Assembly (NCBI GenBank): GCA_903813345.2
Contig: CAIIXF020000006.1
Location: 1,364,001 to 1,428,000, forward strand
Length of the DNA: 64,000 nucleotides
DNA from: Owenia fusiformis
Lineage: Eukaryota > Annelida > Polychaeta > Sabellida > Oweniidae
Reading direction: 5' to 3'
Each line of letters begins with the position of its first letter. The stretch's first letter is position 1. A model generated the notes under the pieces. It was given only the letters and a program-made list of their open reading frames with translations, had not been told where the DNA came from and did no database searches. The position numbers and the translations under genes were made by a program. Shown piece after piece: positions 60,027 through 64,000 of this stretch.

Positions 60027-61154
60027 TAAAAAGTAAAAACATATACACTTGTCCTGTATATTTCAGATAGTTATGTATAATGTGCAGTAAAGCTGTGGCC
60101 TTTTGTTATTTAGGGAGTTTCAGCCATGTTAATTTTTCCGAAAAATAACATGGCAGAGAATCATCAAAATATAAGAGGCCAGAGATGTGATTGCTAAACT
60201 ACAAAACAAACTAAAATATACAAAAGTTAAGACATGTATAAATGTTTCTATTTTTACATTTACCGTTTCAATATGGTCCTTTGATTGCTTATTTTTTAAA
60301 TTCAAAGTAGTTCCAAACATTTAAAATTTTACTGTATATTACATTTTAATACAAAACATTTACTACATTATACATTTAATGTATTGAGCTTTAGAAAGCC
60401 CATGGCAAATATAAATTGAACATTTTGAATATATATAAGAAAGTAAAACTAAATAGTTCTAAATAAGACTATACACAAAAATGCCTGGTGGTTCATTTCA
60501 ATTGATAATGATCCTCATAGCTGTGAAAGTCACAAAGTCACATACATATGTACATGTATATGTACCAAGCAATTTTTAATTAGAATTTCATATAAATTAT
60601 GGCAAAAAATGCATTTACAAATACATACATTGTAGATACTACAAGTACATAATGTAAATAAACTAGTTTTTATATAAAAATACAAGTACAAAATAATGTA
60701 CAAATTGTAAAAATAGCAAAAGTAAGTAGCAGGACCAAATTCAGGAGCATTAAGAAAATACAGGATATGAGCCTTTCTGATTTATCAGAGTGGCCCTTTA
60801 TCTATTGCTTGAGAGGGATGGCACTAGTACTCCAAATCCAACAGATAGCGCTGCAGGGATGGATCTGAAAATCAAGAGGGGGGAGCGGTTAAAAAATGTA
60901 AGGCCCCATTTTTGAAAATTTGGGCTTGAAATCTGAAAAGTTGGGCCCAATTTCTTCAAATAAGCCTGAAATAAAATAATGCCCAGTAATCAGGTAATGC
61001 AAGTTTGTTACCTAAATTGTGGGCAGAAGCAGATTTTGGGCACTAAATTGGGCCTCAATCTTTTTGGGGCCCACCAAAGATTCACTTATGTACTGTAGCT
61101 CTTTGATGCATATAAGATGTATAAAACAATATTTGAATGTACATTGCTCTTGCC
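60027..61154. other. Probable 3' UTR and flank of the prenylcysteine oxidase gene
   Basis: AT-rich sequence after the stop at 61155. Minus-strand ATTAAA hexamers occur at 60575-60580 and 60375-60380; no canonical AATAAA was found. The block at 60860-61080 has several GGGCCCAA/TTGGGC motifs of unknown meaning. Confidence 0.4.
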
Positions 61155-61945
61155 TTACAACTCTGTTTTGTCATGTTTAACATGTACTTCTTGGTCAATA
61201 TTACCATGTAGCCCCATCCATTGGTTATAGGCTAACAGGGCTACATTTTTACCCCCTATTACAGAAGTCTCCATCGCTGACGCTGCCCATTCAATACCAT
61301 TCACATAATACAATCTCTGAGCAAGTTGAAATGGTGGGATGTTGTCTGTTGATCCATATTTGGGATAGGCACGCCAATCCACCATGGTTGTTTGATCATA
61401 GGACAGAAATAAATCATCAAACTCAGATTCAGTCAATGGTTCCTCTGAAAATACTTTCCAAACTGATGGAAGAAAAGCTTTTCCATCTCCTCCCCAATTC
61501 ACCGGAAATTGTTTTCCAATACTACGGTAATACAATTCACGATTGGCTGTAAGAAGCATTGTGGGAAAATCATTCAAATTATCGAATCCAAATTTTGTTA
61601 TATTTGGTGTTCCATGTACAAAATTTGCAACAGTTCGTTTGTATTCCCCTGGAAAATAAGAAACTGGTTTTGGGAAACCATTGAATTTTATATCAGATAT
61701 CTTATCGTGTAGAGGTGTCGCAATTATAACTATATCATACATGTCCTTAAATGGCACATTATCTCTGTTAACTCCCTCTAGAATGTACCTAGGACTTTGC
61801 GAGTTTGTTGATGTGAGGGTGACAGACTGAACTTTTGCATGTATGTGGTTGATAGAGGCATGCTTCACGAGTTGTTTGAAGACAAGATTGTTACCACCAT
61901 GGACTTCCCACAGACCAGGCATTGCTCCAGCAAGGGATACAGAAC
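61155..61945 (-). CDS. PCYOX1: Prenylcysteine oxidase last exon
   Basis: 791 bp: two bases completing a Cys codon, 262 residues and the stop. Acceptor TTATTTCAG. The first ATG of the open frame (61922) is internal to the conserved LAGAMPGLW segment and is not a start. Confidence 0.9.
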
Positions 61946-64000
61946 CTGAAATAAAAGAAAAGTTAAAAAATATGGACTAAGTACTATTATGAGATATAGA
62001 TAAAGTAATATTTAATTATTGTTTGGTTAAATAAATCTCATTTCAAAATAGAAGGCACACAATTTATGTACAGGTTTAGCCTGACAATACATGTACAACA
62101 GCAACCACATACAACACATGTACAATAGCAGCAACATATGTACAATAGCAGCCACATAGTACATGTACAATAGCAGCCTCGCAATACATGTACAACAGCA
62201 GCCACACAACACATGTACAATAGCAGCAACATATGTACAATAGCAGCAACATACATGTACAATAGCAGCCTCGCAATACATGTACAACAGCAGCCACACA
62301 ACACATGTACAATAGCCGCAACACATGTTCAATAGCAGCAACATGTACATGTAGTACATGTACAATAGCAGCCTCGCAATCAACAGCAGCCACACAACAC
62401 ATGTATAACAGGAACCACACAATACATGCACAAAAGCAACCACACAATACATGTATAACAGGAACCACACAATACATGTACAACAGCAACCACACAATAC
62501 AGGTATAACAGGAACCACACAATACATGTACAACAGCAACCACACAATACATTTATAACAGGAACCACACAATACATGTACAACAGCAACCACACAATAC
62601 ATGTATAACAGCAACCACACAATACATGTACAACAGCAGCCTCACAATACATGTACAAGAGCAGCCACACAATACATGTACAACAGTAGCCACACGATAC
62701 AGGTATAACAGGAACCACACAATACAAGTACAACAGCAACCACACAATACATGTATAACAGCAACCACACAATACATGTACAACAGCAACCACACAATAC
62801 ATGTACAACAGCAGCCTCACAATACATGTACAAGAGCAGCCACACAATACATGTACAACAGCAGCCAAATAATACATGTACAACAGCAACCACACCTTGT
62901 ACATGTACAACAGCAACCACACAATACATGTACAACAGCAGCCTCACAATACATGTACAAGAGCAGCCACACAATACATGTACAACAGCAGCCAAATAAT
63001 ACATGTACAACAGCAGCCTCACAATATATGTACAAGAGCAGCCTCACAATACATGTACAACAGCAACCACACAATACATGTATAACAGCAACCACACAAT
63101 ACATGTACAACAGCAGCCTCACAATACATGTACAACAGCAGCCACACAATACATGTACAACAGCAGCCACACAATACATGAACAACAGCAGCCACACAAT
63201 ACATGTACAACAGCAGCCACACAATACATGTACAACAGCAGCCACACAATACATGTACAACAGCAGCCACACAATACATGTACAACAGCAACCACACAAT
63301 ACATGTACAACAGCAGCCACACAATACATGTACAACAGCAACCACACAATACATGTACAAAAGCAACCACACAATACATGTATAACTGATAACAGGAACC
63401 ACACAATACATATACAACAGCAACCACACAATACAGGTATAACAGGAACCACACAATACATGTACAACAGCAACCACACAATACATTTATAACAGGAACT
63501 ACACAATACAGATGCGAGTAGAAATAATCTTGATTTACGTCATTAAAAACTCACAATTCAGTCAAACTGATCTCATATTTGGAATTTACATGTAAAATTA
63601 CATTTAGAAATGTGGTTTTGAAAAGAGTTTATCAACTTTTAAAATTTAATTTTCTTTGAAAATGTGACTTCTAGGTCGGGGAGATTCCCCATAGACCCCA
63701 TGTTGTAAAACCACAAAAAGTGAAATATCTTTTCTTGTGTTGGGCAGATAATATTTTCTTTTACTGGACATATTTTAATTTGTATAACTATCAGATACAT
63801 AAGAGTAATATGAAAAGTGAATCACTAAAACTGATGCATATTCAAGTTTAACGGAATTTTGTAATACCCTGCCATGTTAATTCCCCCGAATCAGCCACCT
63901 GGTGGCGAAACTGGTAACTACCTACTCGCATCTGAGTAATTATACTTACAAACAAATGCCTGGATGTCTGTACTCTGGCCATAGTTGTTTCTCAATGCAC
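61155..64000 (-). CDS. PCYOX1: Prenylcysteine oxidase-like, C-terminal part (gene continues off the right edge)
   Basis: Two exons, 64000-63950 and 61945-61155, join in phase across one intron. The joined peptide reads ALRNNYGQSTDIQAFV, then C, then SVSLAGAMPGLWEVHGGNN, which is the conserved core of prenylcysteine oxidases, followed by about 240 residues of the prenylcysteine lyase domain. It includes YDIVIIATPLHD, a Rossmann-like strand, and the end NGIEWAASAMETSVIGGKN, resembling a C-terminal FAD-contact motif. The family is an FAD thioether oxidase that frees cysteine and an isoprenoid aldehyde from prenylcysteine, acting in lysosome or secretory compartments. The N-terminal FAD domain and signal peptide lie outside the window. 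A sequon (NIT) is present, and the protein ends KTEL. Confidence 0.9.
62086..63510. repeat. 25-bp minisatellite filling the last PCYOX1 intron
   Basis: More than fifty copies of a 25-bp unit around ACAATACATGTACAACAGCA then GCCAC. Variants include CAACC/CAGCC, GCCTC for GCCAC, and TATAACAGGAACC. The intron is 2004 bp and the array takes up about 1.4 kb. As 25 is not a multiple of three and the unit has no stop in several frames on both strands, it creates a dozen long overlapping open frames. Confidence 0.97.
63950..64000 (-). CDS. PCYOX1: Prenylcysteine oxidase penultimate exon (partial, window edge)
   Basis: 51 bp visible, ending in donor TTTGTTT|GTAAGT. It encodes ALRNNYGQSTDIQAFV, matching the family block immediately before the AVSLAG segment. 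Confidence 0.85.

Noticed and set aside
62027-63506. A dozen long overlapping open frames (up to 288 codons) on both strands
   Set aside because: All come from the 25-bp minisatellite, which lacks stops in several frames; they lie in an intron and are pure low-complexity repeats.
62086-63510. Regular repeats resembling a CRISPR array
   Set aside because: Contiguous tandem units with no unique spacers in an animal gene intron.

Overview
The window is animal nuclear DNA: AT-rich, intron-rich, with GT-AG splice sites, polyadenylation signals, many short DNA transposons and minisatellites, and no bacterial-style operons. The three recognisable genes (an SLC6 transporter, a prenylcysteine oxidase and a TauD-like dioxygenase) and the dense hAT-like, mariner/pogo-like and Helitron-like non-autonomous elements suggest a marine lophotrochozoan, most likely a bivalve-type mollusc. 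The organism assignment is inference.

Layout. (1) 491-667, + strand: last coding exon of a TauD/TfdA-like 2-oxoglutarate dioxygenase, with a poly(A) signal at 925-930. (2) 6990-32101, - strand: a complete 14-coding-exon SLC6 sodium-coupled transporter (697 or 694 residues) that I assembled from splice sites and reading phase. Its 5' UTR runs to 32308 and probably continues in exons at 44029-44094 and beyond, perhaps from a promoter near 57.8 kb. (3) 32.3-61.1 kb holds no recognised coding exon and is rich in mobile elements. (4) 61155-64000, - strand: C-terminal part of a prenylcysteine oxidase (PCYOX1-like) gene that runs off the right edge. Its last intron is almost filled by a 25-bp minisatellite.

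The most interesting system is inside the SLC6 gene. It has two separate clusters of tandemly duplicated exons that look mutually exclusive: two 104-bp versions of the TM6-IL3 exon, and three versions (138, 138 and 129 bp) of the exon for the end of TM8, IL4 and TM9. Together they could give six transporters from one gene. The differences fall mostly on the cytoplasmic side of the carrier, next to residues that form the inner gate in this fold. The protein also lacks two usually conserved Na1/chloride-site side chains.

Mobile DNA. Three elements (19954-20443, 23502-24220, 38837-39603) share a Helitron-type architecture on the minus strand: A|TC start, a stem-loop 10-11 nt before a CTRR|T end, and a 5'-terminal 12-mer repeated inverted just before the stem-loop. 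Short elements with target-site duplications include hAT-like ones at 37500-38078 (nested in another element), 47173-47376 and 51038-51484, a TTAA-flanked one at 24616-25066, a pogo-like one at 55619-56115 and a decayed mariner with roughly 190-bp inverted repeats at 15093-16185. Most long open frames in the window are artefacts of minisatellites or transposon debris.
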